Source: Sipunculus nudus
Taxonomy: Eukaryota; Annelida; Sipuncula; Golfingiida; Sipunculidae
NCBI GenBank assembly: GCA_026874595.1
Contig: CM049306.1
Span: 21,137,019 to 21,201,018, forward strand
Direction: 5' to 3'
Length of the DNA stretch: 64,000 nt
The position numbers were made by a program, and so were the translations under genes. The notes under the pieces are model-generated. The model saw only the letters and a program-made list of their open reading frames with translations. It did not search any database and was not told where the DNA came from. Below, in pieces: positions 47,800 to 60,984 of this stretch (its first letter is position 1; every line of letters begins with the position of its first letter).

Positions 47800-47935
47800 A
47801 ACAATTTCCTGGAAACTTTGTGAAAAGTTGGACATGTACCAAAGAAGATCCCATTTAATTTTGGTTGGGTTCCTGATAAAACAGTGTATTTAGTAACATT
47901 TATATGCTGTTGGCAGAGGTATTCAGCCTACTCTA
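47800..47935 (+). repeat. GGAGGT-type repeat fragment (3' part)
   Basis: AAACTTTGTGAAAAGTTGGA, CATGTACCAAAGAAGATCCC and ATTTAATTTTGGTTGGGTTC, ending at GTTGGCAGAGGTATTC, follows the internal order I remember for this dispersed repeat. The frame at 47615-47893 overlaps it and is not a gene. Confidence 0.5.
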
Positions 47936-49057
47936 GATTACTTGTAATTAGTTTCTAAGACTGATCATTTTTCTTGAAGCACCTTCCTGATCTTTTCATC
48001 TGGTTTCCTTCAACTTCAAGTTACATGGTAACTAGTAATATTACTGTATCATACATTTGCAGGTTATAATATATGATTACAATGTGAACCAGACTACTAT
48101 GAGTCAACACATGCACATTAAAAGTAATGGTGTGCCAGTAAGTTGATTCTATTGATGATTGATCCTTTTTTCCATAATAGATTAAGTCAGTTGCATTTTT
48201 GCATAAATGATTACAAATGATTATGTTCGCACATCCAAAGAAGTCATATTATAGTTTATACCAATAAAATATTCTGTCAGAGATATAAGAAAGATAGTGA
48301 ATAGTGACTAAAAACAGTGGATATAATTAAAATGTGATTCAAATAAATGTCAACAACCCCAGCTGAGGCCATTTCCTTCAGTGTGACTGAAATTACTGAG
48401 TCAATATTTTAGTTATGATTGATCATTCTATACAGCACAAATTCATGGTGATATAGATTGTATGTAAAATAATCAATTAATAATCAATCATTGGTTGTTT
48501 TTTACCTGTCAATCATGGAATATAATTTTTTAATTGATTCCCCCACTAATTAAAAAGTACCTCCTGGACAGTTTCTGCCTTTAGACACGAAGAAGGGACT
48601 GTTTGTGTTGTCCACCATGTACATTTACCATATACATGTACATGTTTACATATTTCATTAGATGGATTAGTTCTATATAAGCTAACTGGTGGTACACAAA
48701 TCACATGTTGATAACAAGGGTGGTGTAGATATCTGTCAAACAATCTTGTCCAAAGATCTTGACAGTGCTCCTGTTTCTGGACATCTTTCAGTATTGGCAA
48801 GGTTTGGCTACTTGTAAAAAGATAACACAATATTTGGCTGAACATTCATGCCAGAGTTGTTGTTGTGTGGTAACTAGCCTTGCCCTTGAAGGCTTCTTAT
48901 GTACTCAAGGTCTAGAGTCTGCAGTTGTGTTATTTTAGGTGCACATGAATTGGAGTTGGAGGTTTTCCTGTCAAACTAGATATCATAAGGTTTGATTTAA
49001 ACTAATCATAGATGGATACAGTGTAATGGTACATCAGATCAATACTTATATGTTATT
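47936..49057. other. No gene recognised
   Basis: Non-coding; nothing bounded. Confidence 0.5.
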
Positions 49058-49151
49058 ATTGCCTTGGTTTTGGCCTGAAGGCAGCATATCAGCCTAAGGC
49101 TTATAGGGACGAGGTACAATATGGCTGTTTAAAGGCCAAGACCAAGGCAAT
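49058..49151. repeat. 94-bp inverted repeat (hairpin)
   Basis: ATTGCCTTGGTTTTGGCC (49058-49075) pairs with GGCCAAGACCAAGGCAAT (49134-49151) at 17 of 18 positions. The loop (about 58 nt) contains a second short pairing, CAGCCTAAGGCT. This could be a tiny foldback element or a precursor-RNA-like hairpin. Confidence 0.8.
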
Positions 49152-49460
49152 ACCCAATGAGATGGTTCATAGTATTGTCATTTAACAGCCACGCATAATT
49201 TCAACACAACTAATTTGGTATCTTCACTATTTTCATGAAGTACTTGCGTAAAACACTTCAAAAGAGCATGCGTGCTGGCACCTTGACACATTCAGGTTCC
49301 TACTTTTTCATTCCAGGGAGGTGCATCACAGAGCATAGTAACATCACATGGCCTTTGATGGTTGTCGATTTCATTCAGGGTGGTGAGTCAGTGAGCAGAG
49401 TGACATCACGTAAATCTTGGGGCTTGTCAGATGCATTCTGGGGCTTTGTGGCTAATATCA

Positions 49461-49492
49461 CCCCCCCCCCCCCCCCGCTCCCCCCCCCCCCC
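49461..49492. repeat. Interrupted poly-C tract
   Basis: Sixteen C, a GCT interruption, then about 13 more C. Confidence 0.95.
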
Positions 49493-49509
49493 TCCGGAAT
49501 GATTTGAAC

Positions 49510-50910
49510 CTTAAATGACATGTCAGTGTCACAAATGACAGGATCTCTGTATCCTGTTGATAACATGTGTGACAGGTTAATAAATTGTGATATTAACATC
49601 AGTATCATCAGATGTCCCTGTTTTGATTTGAGGATTAAATTTTATCTTCCAATCAATTCAATTCAGATTTGGTCTTTTGGCACCATATAAGGCATGTTAG
49701 GTTATTGTCCGTCATGAATAAGGTAAATGGCACCTGATTGGATAATTGTTAAAAATAAATTTTGTGAGAGGACAGTAGGTTAACTGTCTGTGAACTAGGA
49801 AAAATATTGGCTTAATTGGGGTAGAAACTGTATTATGACTTAAACCGGTATGTAAATAGTATTGTGTATTATGTTTTTGGAAAGTGGTTACGTATCATGT
49901 TATGTGCATTTTAATAGCCTAAAGCTAGCATGCGGAACTTATGCATATGCAATATGTGTGGGTAATGCAGCTAGAAAACGGACGCTTGTGATTCCATTAA
50001 TATGTATGTGTATGTGGTACGCATGCTGCAAAGTCAGGTCTCTAATGTAGAGCTGCCCGAGTAGAGATGTCATCTGTCAGAAGAATACCCTATCACTGAC
50101 GTCAAAGTTTGTAATTTCCCTGTCCATTAGCATTTGTAAGCATTTTCAATCGCCACCATGAGTGATTGAAACTTGCTGCATACGCATACATATAGCACAT
50201 GTACTGCATACGCATATGTGGAGTCAATCCAAGAGAATATAATGTGCGTGATTCCTAGTTGCATACACATAGATAACTCACTTCATACACACATATGGAA
50301 TGCTACTTTTAATGTAGTAAGAACTTGCTGGTGATAGTAGATATATATAGGGAATCTTATTTGTTAGCTATATATAGTGTGTACTACACACCTTCTAATT
50401 ATTGATGTACCAAGTTAGTGTCTTTTGTAATCACAGACTATACTGAGACTAGAACTAGAAGTTTTAAGTGCTTAAACTATTTCCAAAGAGCTAAGGATGA
50501 AAAATTATCTTGATTTTCATGTTTAAGACAAATATATTGGTAACGGCAACTATCAATCTGTAATTGGCCCTGTCATAGCCTTGGTTCTGTGTTTAGTCTT
50601 TAGTTCTGTGCATCTCTCTCAAAGATCTTTCTTCAATTTGGCCACTGTGTTGTCATTTGCAAAAATGTACGTGGCCACAAAGTACTTCCAAAGGGTAAAG
50701 CAATCAACAGTGTCTTTCACACAAGAAGTTTGCCAGCTCATTCTCTCAGCTCTGACTCAGAGAGGGGTTCCATGAAAAATAATCTTTGATGTGTGATGAA
50801 TAATTCTCCTAAATCTTACACACAAGCCTTGACCAGCCCCTTACTGATCAGAAACACTTTATAAAGGTTAAATTTGTCTCATGCTGGGTGCAATCAGTGG
50901 TTCAAAAGAA
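49510..50910. other. No gene recognised
   Basis: Non-coding. Frames at 49862-50050 and 50581-50775 have no domain or splice support. Confidence 0.5.
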
Positions 50911-50914
50911 AATA

Positions 50915-51005
50915 TGAACATAGTGAAACATAAACATTGTGAAACATGAACATAGTGAAACATAAACATTGTGAAACATGAACATAGTGAAACAAGAACA
51001 TAGTG
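50915..51005. repeat. 16/32-bp tandem repeat
   Basis: Alternating GAACATAGTGAAACAT and AAACATTGTGAAACAT units, about five to six 16-bp copies. They alternate strictly, so the working unit is 32 bp. Confidence 0.95.
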
Positions 51006-51748
51006 TTTGCACTTGCACTACTATCATAAATAAAAATTAAATTGTGGTTCAAGTCAAGTAAATGACTAAATTTTCCTTTCATGGTTGCAAGTTTTTGCTT
51101 TTCTGATATATATTACTTTCAACTGGAAGGTCTCATTATAGTAAACAGACACTAATTGATTATATTTATCAACACACACAACCAAAATAATATGTGAGAC
51201 AGGTGAGAAACAGACTATGCCTGTAAGCAAGGGTGAATTCAATTTCATCAAGAAACTTTTTGTATTCAGCCCAAACGAATAGCTATCAGAAGATGATGCA
51301 CAATGTGGAACGTGACTAAATATGTTTAATCCCTGTACTTTGTCCAACCAGAGCCAGCTGCTGAGCCAGCCTTTATGCATCATGAAACTCCACATAACAT
51401 GCATTGTCATCTTGATGGGCCCTTGGCCCCTGAGATTCCCTGTATTGTGACATCCAACCACTTAGTTACACCCCTTAGCGTTTACTCCAAAATGTATGTG
51501 TTAACATCTGCAGTTTTAACATAACATGCCATTGTCACTTGCTACACATGATCAAAAAGATACTATGGCCTCATCTGCTAAACATGTGTATGTTGCTGAA
51601 TAATTGCAGTTCCTGATGTGTTCCACTACAGAGCTTTGCATTATTTACCCTTTCTGGTTATGTTAGAAACATTCCTCTGCTAAAATCATTATCATGATTG
51701 ACATCTCAGTGACTGAATTTAAAAGTTTCCACAGGCCCAAGGGTTGTA

Positions 51749-51790
51749 TTTTTAGCTCAGATGACTGTAATATTTTTGTCATATGCCTTA
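51749..51790 (+). mobile_element. AGCTCAG-type element, 5' end fragment
   Basis: TTTTTAGCTCAGATGACTGT resembles the 5' ends at 19914 and 28666, with one change from GCTGACT to GATGACT. No array or 3' end follows. Confidence 0.35.
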
Positions 51791-51904
51791 AAATAAATAT
51801 CATAATATATTGCTAAATTCAAATGATATTCAATCTAGTTCACAGTATTTCGTTGTTGGCCCATGAAATATAAATTGACATGATTCTTTTATGTCAGTTT
51901 AACA

Positions 51905-52027
51905 TAGATTAGGGTTGGTTATGGGTAGAGTACAGGACTCAAAGCCAGGAGATTGTTATTTTGAATCTAGGCTGAGTAGCAACAAGATTTTTCACGGTTA
52001 ACCTTCTCCCCCCCCCCCCCCCCCCCC
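51905..52027 (+). mobile_element. SINE family 3, decayed head with poly-C
   Basis: GGGTAGAGTACAGGACTCAA, GCCAGGAGATTGTTATTTTG, AATCTAGGCTGAG and AGATTTTTCACGGTTAACC align with the first 100 bp of the family 3 SINE at 25299-25709, with the B box degraded. It runs into a 20-bp C tract (52008-52027), where the better copy has GACCCCAACCCAGG. Confidence 0.75.
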
Positions 52028-54105
52028 AAAAAATAACCAGAGTGAGAGTTCAGCAGGCTAACTGGGAAAGGCTACACACATGGAGATGTACATTTCGTAT
52101 GTGAAACCATATAACATCGTGCTGACACAAGCATTACCGCTGGTGCTGTGACCCAGTTGCTGCTTCAAAACTAGGTCTAAACTATTTTAGATGCAAATTG
52201 AACATTCACACATCACTTAAAATAGATTAAATTACATTGAAATGGTGTGAAAACCTCTTCCTGAGCTGGGTTCATAACAATTTGGCTAAAACTTATCGAA
52301 AATGCTTTGGATTGCCTTCTGAATAGTCAGATCGCATTCAGAGTGGTTTTAAACTGTTTCACATTTGATATGTGAAAGGGGTATGTGATTAGAGCCCTGT
52401 ACTCTTTTCAGAAAGAGCATTCATGGCCTTGTTACTTAAATATCATTGTATGCTCCAAAACAGAGTTTTGCAGATACTATGTATTCAGACAAGTTCCGCC
52501 ACTGCTGCTGCCACAGCTATATATTCTCATACACAAAACAGGTGGTGCCACCTATTATCATGTACTCATGAAAATACTTTTAAAGGGACAAAATCAGGAG
52601 CAATATTATGCCTATTCTTTCACACTATCAGTTCAGGTTTACTTTATACAAAGGTTTTCCAGCAAAACAGTCACAGCACACAGTCCTAGAACCTCCCATA
52701 CGGCTGTTCAACAGCTTGTTTTGGCTCTGCATGTTGGTAAACACAGTCCACGTGTACCATAAGGCCGCGCGACCGAACGTCCGATTATGAGCCACTACAC
52801 TTGATGTTTCAACCAGTGGGAGCATGAATTACATTTTCTAGCCAAGTCATTCAGGCCATCTCCTAATTTTCACATGTTGTTGCTGGGCGATACATACACT
52901 GTGTTTATGTTGACACCCATGATCGTGCCCATTCCACTGTTTTTAACACTTGTTTACAGGAGTAAGCAAACGGTTTCAGGGAAATATTTTGGCAGGTACA
53001 AATTTATTTGAAAGAGAAGAAGCTATTTTGTGTGTTTATTCAACATGCTTTATAGGTGATTGGGCCCCTTTAAATGCATTTATCTCAGGAGTGGTTAGAC
53101 GTGCGGCCTGATATTATGCATGTCCATGGATCTATGATGGCAATATTTTGTTGACATTACTGGTGGTGCAACCTACAATAATTTTAGATTCATCCATCAG
53201 TGAGTCTTGGAAAACTTAGACCTCTCTGATGCCACAATTTTGGGAGGGCTGTCATGTCAGGAGAGTCTCCATGCCTCCCTTTATCCATGCCTCTGTGGTT
53301 CTGCGGATACCTGTTGTCGCTTGACGACTGTCCATATTCTAGTTTCTATGACAGGGGAAGAATATTTTCATTCTGCTCTGCTTGAACATTAACATCCTGT
53401 TTTGCAGAATTGACAGGTTCCCAAATTGATGTAATGGCAAGTAACATTTTCCACAGTTATATATAAAAAAATGCTCATTAACAAATAATTACAAATGGTT
53501 AATGACTTCCCTCCTTAGCAGTGACAGCCACTACTTCATCCAGCTACTGCAGAGCTGGGTGTGTGTGAAAGTGCTCTTCTCTAATGGTCAATACAGCTGA
53601 ATTTTAATGAGGACAGTCCCATCCTTTGATGATTTTCAGCATTGGACCACCTTATTTCAAATCTGTGGCAGGAAGATAATTTGTTCTTGAGAATGGAAAA
53701 GAAGTCACGGGAAATAAAGTCAGGATTTAAGACCACAAATTCACGAAGGAGGAAAAGTCCCAGAAATAAGCACTTTAGGGAATGAAGTCACAGGTTTGTT
53801 TCAGAATAACAATGTCAAAGAAAAGTCTCAATTTTCAATAAGGATATTTTTCACAATTTATGTAATTGGATAAAATACCCCTTCTCACCTTATTCATGAA
53901 TATAACTTCATATTTGACTGCAATTTTAGTATTACATGTTCCAGCAAGGTGAGCACATGTTTAATAGTTTTGATGATTTTACCTGTTAATTTTATGCTCC
54001 AGATAAAGTAATTCAAAATAAGCACTCATATATTGTATGATATCTTCTGCCTTAGGTGATGGTTCCATCAAACACAGCTCCCCACTGATTACTACTAGTA
54101 AAGCC
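52028..54105. other. No gene recognised; scattered GGTGGTGCCACC words
   Basis: AGGTGGTGCCACCT occurs at 52540-52553, and a diverged CTGGTGGTGCAACCT at about 53160. This hints at a decayed copy of the palindrome-bearing repeats. Frames at 52385-52825 and 53207-53392 have no domain. Confidence 0.45.
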
Positions 54106-54112
54106 TAGGTCA

Positions 54113-54318
54113 CACTGGCACGGATTAGGGTACGGACCTCAACCTACTGTCAGAGATCGACTGTTCACGGTCCATCTGTGGGAAATGCGCATTTTGTTTG
54201 ATTGCAACCTTGATATCAGGGAAGCTTCTCACGGTTTGAGTGCGGCAACCGTGCTGTTGTGACCAATTTCCTTGGTCTGCGAGGGCGTCGGCTCAGCTTT
54301 AATACCGTTTCAGTGTGG
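54113..54318. mobile_element. Possible MITE, about 205 bp
   Basis: The left end TAGGTCACACTGGCACGGAT and right end AATACCGTTTCAGTGTGGCA are imperfect inverted repeats (TCACACTG..ACGG against CCACACTG..ACGG). The interior is CpG-richer than the flanks. No clear target duplication. Confidence 0.4.
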
Positions 54319-54319
54319 C

Positions 54320-57300
54320 AAGATAGGGCATGGGAGGGATTTCTACAGTCAGCCACAGACAATATATTGATAATGGTGGAGTGAGTACAGATTCCTACAG
54401 GTCTGGGCAGTCTGAGTGATGACTTTCAAGGAGGCGTTAAAAATTAACATTTGGCCAAGCTTGACTGGTTGTGTCACAATCCTCTCACAAACCGGCCTGT
54501 CAGTACTCTGGCAGTGACGATCAACCAGGGAAGACCCTGACCAATTACCTACGCATGCATAGGAGTAGTAGAGACATGAACGGACCAGCACGGTGGCTTA
54601 ATGGCCAATGGCGGTAGGGCCGCTGTCTATCCACTTATTTTCTCTTCCCTGCTCATCCATGACAGCACCATGGAAGTGTTGAACATTTCAAAACTTCTGT
54701 GGTGTTGGATGGACCAAGAACCGTCAGCAGGCACCATGGCGGTTGAAGACGGACAAAGCCATGGACTCCCTGTGATTCCTTATGGTTCACTAGGATTAAT
54801 AACGGATCACCAGGGAATGGTCCTTAGAAGCCCATATGTGATGATCCGTGGTGAGATCCATGACAGTTTTGACCTAGGCTTAATACTGGAGGAAGTTGAT
54901 TTTTCAAACATTTAGTTTCCTTTTATGCATGCAAGGTTTACTGCATACATGTGTGTTCTTCAGCTGCTATCAGAGCATTGGGGTGCATGTGTCATTTGAG
55001 GTAAATTGTAAGGACAGCATAACATGAATTGTTCGGACATCAGAATTTATATTAGAATTTGGTACTAAATGTTTTGACCTATTGGATGACAATGATTTAT
55101 GACATCACAGGCTTCCTGGAATTTTAACACAGTAACATTTGGTGTGTCATTTGTGGTTTAATTACGCAGGTCTCCATTGGTGGTTGATCGAAGATAAGAT
55201 GAGATAACGTGAACAGTGTTCCTTTTTCAGCCAGGCTGTTTATGTAATGCAGAAAAGTGATCTGTTCAGGCTGTCATTGTTCATGAGATCAGTGGTTTGT
55301 TTAAATTAATGGATTTTTAAAGGCAGTAGATGATAGTAGAATACTGTACCCTAAACTTCAATGAAAAAGAATACAGGAACATTTGGTATATCATCTGTAA
55401 GATGACTCTGGTTTCAATGATTCCTTAACATGTTGTCTAGATAAAATCAGATAAATCATGAACTAGTTTATTTTATGTTGATTTTGTGAGGCTGCTTGTA
55501 CTGTATAGAAGGTTTTATGTCCTCCAGCTGCACAATTAAGAATATGAAAACAGATAATAATGCAATTAGAACTAAGTTGTGACATTTCAAGTATTTCCTC
55601 ATGTAAAATAATTAGTAAATTCTATTTCTTGACCTTATAAGTTGTATAGAGTTATATTGAGATCATATTGAGGTTGTATTGATTATATATAGCTATCTTG
55701 TTGATTTAATTATATCTACATACTGCTATAATGTTGATTCATTATTTATATTCATTATTTTCATGTTAAATTTCTCATTCTTCTTGTTGTATCCACTTTT
55801 GCACTCCTTGTTGGAGTGGTAATGCTGCATTGATTTCAGAATTCCCACTTAACCACTGCTTTCAATATCAATGTTTGTGGGTATAGCCACCAGGGAAGTT
55901 GGCACAGGGACAAGAATGTTCCAGTGAATGAGATTTTGGTATTGCCAGTCTGACCAGGTTTGAAACCAGCACTACTGTGCTTTGATTATTCAGAAAATTG
56001 GCATATGGCAGCTCCCTGGTGGTGATATCCAGCAAAAGTGCTATAGTAAGCAGTGGTTGTGTTTAAGAGTTTTAGATTATATATTGAAGAATATACATGA
56101 CACACTTGCTGTTGGTTTGAACCTGCAACTTCAAAACTTTTCATTTTGAACCTTTGTAAATCAAATATGATTATTATCAAATTACAAGAAACAAATGTCT
56201 GACATTTTATTTTTGTTGCTTCAGACTTACCCTGAGATGTTGAGGAGTACTTGTTGACTGAATAACTTCTGGTAAGTCTTTTTTTCTCACAGTACAGGAA
56301 AATGTCTTAACTTCACTCTGTCATTTTGTGCCAGGAGTTGGTTATAAAAGCATGTTTGATGATTCAAAGAAAAGAGCAACTTCAGAATGATGATTGTTTA
56401 TTATTTACCACCACTTTCAGTTATTCCTAGTCCTGTAATGTACATCTGAAAGTTGAGAGTCTGGGATCCATGCAAGAACAAACATTTGCCTACTGCAACA
56501 ATGCCTGTTCACAAATCTGATGAGAAGCCTTATCTGAGCAAACAGACATATAGAAATAGCAAAGAATTTAAAAGCACTATGTATTATGTAAGTCATGTTC
56601 GCAAACTTTATTTGCATATTGCCATGCTGTATAATGAATCAATCAATCCATCTAGCAAGTTGCTTGTGATACAAGTCCCTCATTACTACTTTAAATCAAC
56701 ATTTTAAGGGCAGGTCACCAGTCTGATGACATTTTGTATTCCGTAAAACTGCGGCCTGCTTTCACTGATACAGATCAGTAGATGACTGTTTTATATATAA
56801 GCAGTGGTTGGAGTCTGTTCCTGTTTCATATTTGATCATCTGTTTGTGTAAGTCAATTGATGATAGGTTAATAATTGGTTCAGATAAAAAAAACTCAATA
56901 TATACCTTTGACAATGGAGAACTTCAACGCCACTTTTTCCATATTTTGCTGTCTTTACAGCAAAACATGGTTTATGATGTAGGCTAGAGAAGTCCTCTGT
57001 CGGACACCGTGTATATTACTTTACCCTTGTTTTTGTCCCTCAGCAGATTGTTTGTTGACGTATTTTGGAGGTCAAGTTAACATCCAAGGAAAAATTCATG
57101 AAATATAAATTTTGGAGGTAATCTGATACACAATAAAAATTTTCTGCCAGGGTGAAGTTTTAACATTGTTTGCTACTTTGTGTCACACCTTCCTTAAGTG
57201 TGCATTCAGGATATGTTCATGATAGACTTCATCCTTTACCCATTATTGTGGTAATATTTCTGAAATATGCCAAAAAGAACATGTGAGGTCAATTAAAATT

Positions 57301-57349
57301 TCTAGTAGTATTAAAATATCATTTAACCACATGGCTGTGACTACTATTT
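54320..57349. other. No gene recognised
   Basis: Non-coding. The 104-codon frame at 54601-54915 (plus) has no domain or splice-site support. Nothing else bounded. Confidence 0.45.
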
Positions 57350-58310
57350 TGAGCAGTTTTCAGTTTAGTATCTGCAAATCTGTTTCTTTGACTTCTGTTT
57401 GGAGCATTTTTCAGTTTAGTTTGTACATATCTGATGCTGTGACTTCTGTTTGGAGCATTTTTCAGTTTAGTATGTACATATCTGATGCTATGACTTCTAT
57501 TTGGAGCATTTTTCAGTTTAGTATGTACATATTTGATGCTGTGACTTCTATTTGGATCATTTTTCAGTTTAGTATGTATATATCTGATGCTGTGACTTCT
57601 ATTTGGAGCTTTTTTCAGCTTAGTTTGTACATATCTGATGCTGTGACTTCTATTTGGAGCATTTTTCAGCTTAGTTTGTATATATCTGATGCTGTGACTT
57701 CTATTTGGAGCATTTTTCAGTTTAGTATGTACATATCTGATGCTGTGACTTCTATTTGGAGCATTTTTCAGCTTAGTTTGTACATATCTGATGCTGTGAC
57801 TTCTATTTGGAGCATTTTTCAGTTTAGTATGTACATATCTGATGCTGTGACTTCTATTTGGAGCATTTTTCAGCTTAGTTTGTACATATCTGATGCTGTG
57901 ACTTCTATTTGGAGCATTTTTCAGTTTAGTACATATATATATCTGATGCTGTGACTTCTATTTGGAGCATTTTTCAGTTTAGTATGTACATATGTGATGC
58001 TGTGACTTCTGTTTGGAGCATGTTTCAGTTTAGTTTGTACATATCTGATGCTGTGACTTCTATTTGGAGCATTTTTCAGTTTAGTATGTACATATCTGAT
58101 GCTGTGACTTCTGTTTGGAGCATGTTTCAGTTTAGTTTGTACATATCTGATGCTGTGACTGCTGTCTGGAGCATATTTCAGCTTAGTATGTACATATCCA
58201 TGCCTATGAATGCTGTTTGGAGCATATTTCAGCTTAGTGTGTACATGTCTGTGGCTATGAATGCTGTTTGGAGCATGTTTCAGTTTAGTTTGTACATATC
58301 TATAGTTTGC
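57350..58310. repeat. 51-bp minisatellite, about 18-19 copies
   Basis: The unit reads approximately TCTGATGCTGTGACTTCTAT, TTGGAGCATTTTTCAGTTTA, GTATGTACATA. Because 51 is divisible by three and the unit lacks a stop, one frame stays open for 223 codons, with the 17-residue repeat IFQFSMYISDAVTSIWS. A small length change near 57940 shifts the frame, and the remainder is open in a second frame to 58313. Copies alternate between QFSM-like and QLSL-like variants in the middle of the array, a 102-bp higher-order unit. The copies at both edges are the most diverged. Confidence 0.95.
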
Positions 58311-58313
58311 TAA

Positions 58314-60900
58314 TCATCAGCTCAAAATATAGTACATAACTAGTTTGCTAATCAGCAGCTCATGTTGGCAGCCTGTTTTGAAGCAGAAGAAGACTTTTTA
58401 GGGCCAGTATGGTAACTAAAACCTTTTGACGTGGCTCTATTTTGGTATCCAAGGTCACCGGAAGTTTGAATCAGCCGTTGGAGGCTGTCAGCTGTGATGT
58501 ATGAAGGAGCTGTGTTTTATGTATGCCAATTCCTACAGTGCCCAGGTCATGTGTTCCATGTATAATCTGTCATGGACTCCTTACTTGTTTGTCATCACAC
58601 TGTAGACCTCCATTTTTTCTCAGTGGTGAGTTTTTGGTTGTTTTATTTGCTTTTTGTTTTGTTTGCTTCTTGTACACATTTCCATGAAAGGATATTTCTG
58701 CTCAACATAATATACAATCCTCAGAATTTAATCAGCTTTTCCAGGGTTTGAAATTTGTTTAAAAAATTACACACTAGCAGGGCCAGCAGTTGCAAGGGTT
58801 TATATGCCTGCCTGGTAATTTATAGGCTTGTCTCTTTGGTTTTGTGTTATGTGTGACATATTTTGACAATTAAATGATAGAAAGTTCAAGATCAAGTCTT
58901 ATTCATATACACTAAAAAGTTGCAAGTAAATGGAAACCTGTATGCCACTTTTGCTGGTATATTAATATTCATTGAAACAACCCTACACTGCTGTTTTAGA
59001 AACAGGTTGTCAACCAAGTGAAGTAATGTTCCAGAAATATGCTCCAGTATTGTTGAGAATTGTCTCATCATCCACTCAACTTAATTGCTTGACTGTTAAC
59101 ATGATAGAGTAAAAGATCTGGGAATGATATATAGATTAAAGAGGACAGGTATGATCATTGATGGCTCTGACAAGACTTATATAAACAATAAATGCTGTCA
59201 TTATAAGCTTGCACAGCAAATCCTTTAAAGTTTTTTTAGATTATTTCAGTCTTGTTCGCAACAAAAAAATATTTTGTCAAAGATTGAGAGTAAATAAAGA
59301 AATTTAAAGGTAAATTAGGTGCAAATCAGTATGATACTTCCTGTATTGTTTCTATATTACACCCTCAGTTGTCCCTTATTTATTAATTTGTCTAGACTCT
59401 CGTGTTGTAAAAATATATTAATATTTTATCAATAAAATCCCTTACCCGTGATCAAAGTTGATATCAATTATATGGATAACCAGCTCTTATAAAGATGTAA
59501 CAGGGGTCTATCAAGGTCACGGTCATCCATGGATGAACACATTACTTCGCAGTCACTGAGTCAGCTATTGTTTGTTCGTATTAAAACAGCTGATGTGACT
59601 CTTGTAACATCTTGTTATGATTTTTATGAGCCGTTACCTGTTGTGAATTTATGATCAAGTTAATCGTAAATGACTGGTAAACACTATTATTATGGCTCAA
59701 CACCTGTAGGCATGTATAACTATAAGTGATTTCACACTCTAACTTGATAAACCTGTCTGTGATTTATTAACCACTAAGCCTCTCGTTTGCCTTTTTATAA
59801 AGTATCCCATGGCTCCCTGTGTACCTTAAATTAACCATGGCCAGATGTTTGTATTGACATAATAGTATAGACAGCATACAGCATATAATAAATTGGGATA
59901 TATAATGTACATGTCCCAGTTAGAATAAGAATCATTTGAAGATCCACAATATTCATGGGACAAGTTAGCTGTGACAACATGACGTTCAGGCCTTCTTTAA
60001 AATAAACTGATAGGAGCCTGCAAGTCCTGATACAGGTCATAATAGAACCCCATTCAAAGAGTGGGATAAAAATATTTGCTGTGTGGTAGTATATGACACC
60101 AGAGGCTTACATGGTCATGTTTTATACGCTAAATAATGAAGAAAAATGTTGTTACACCAAATTTATGGTGGTTACCTTGGTGGTAAAATCATTTTTCATA
60201 ACTGCCGCATGAATACATGTAAGTCAACTATAAATATTATATTTATTATTTTTCCAAATGGTATAATGTCACTTTTGTCTTACCTTGGAAAAATTGACAC
60301 TTAAACAAGCAGATGAAAATGAGAAAGTACTGTCAAAAATGGCGTGCACATCATATTATACTAGAATTGATCCGAACCCTGTAGCTTGTGTTACCATCAT
60401 CCACTTATTTAGCTCATTAAAAATTGACCTTTAGTTGGCAGGCTGCTGCTAAGGACAAGTGGGAATTTTCATTAATCCCATGAGGATTGTAAATCTTTCC
60501 AAATTCTCATTCTACCCCTTGACACATGCACAAAAACATACACCAGAAAGAATCCTCAACATTTGAATATTAAATCATAGAATATTTGATGACACCTGAC
60601 ATTCTGTAAGAGAAAGTCATTTGATAGATTTAGGAAAGGATGTGCTTTGTGGTTTACATATATCAATAAAGCTTACACCTACTCAATGAATGGAAAGCGT
60701 AGTTTGTTCAGCTAGGCATTTATAAGTTGGGCTGTTTCTTAGATGGTTTGTGTATATGAGGGGCTGTTTTTACTGTATAATGCCCTAATCCCCGATGCTG
60801 TTCTCCAGGCCTGTCTGAAGGCAGGTTGCTACCATCTACAGGCTAATTGTATCCCAGACAAAGTCGGGGGATACTATGTTTTCATACCGGTCCCACCGCC
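58314..60900. other. No gene recognised
   Basis: AT-rich non-coding DNA without bounded elements that I can support. Confidence 0.5.
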
Positions 60901-60984
60901 GCCGCCGCATATAAATCTTGTTGGCATGATAACCCAAAAAATATTTCACGGAACTTTACCAAACTTGGTATATGTATAGATATG

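Noticed and set aside
50915-51005. CRISPR-like alternating repeat
   Set aside because: Units are contiguous 16-mers without spacers, in eukaryotic DNA; a simple tandem repeat.
54601-54915. 104-codon plus-strand frame
   Set aside because: It follows a CACGGTGGCTTAATGG stretch reminiscent of a SINE head, and has no domain or splice evidence. Likely chance.
57283-58313. The longest open frames (223 and 120 codons) as a repeat-protein gene
   Set aside because: The frame is open because a 51-bp unit without stops is repeated, and it is broken by a length change mid-array. There is no start context, splice support or recognisable protein.
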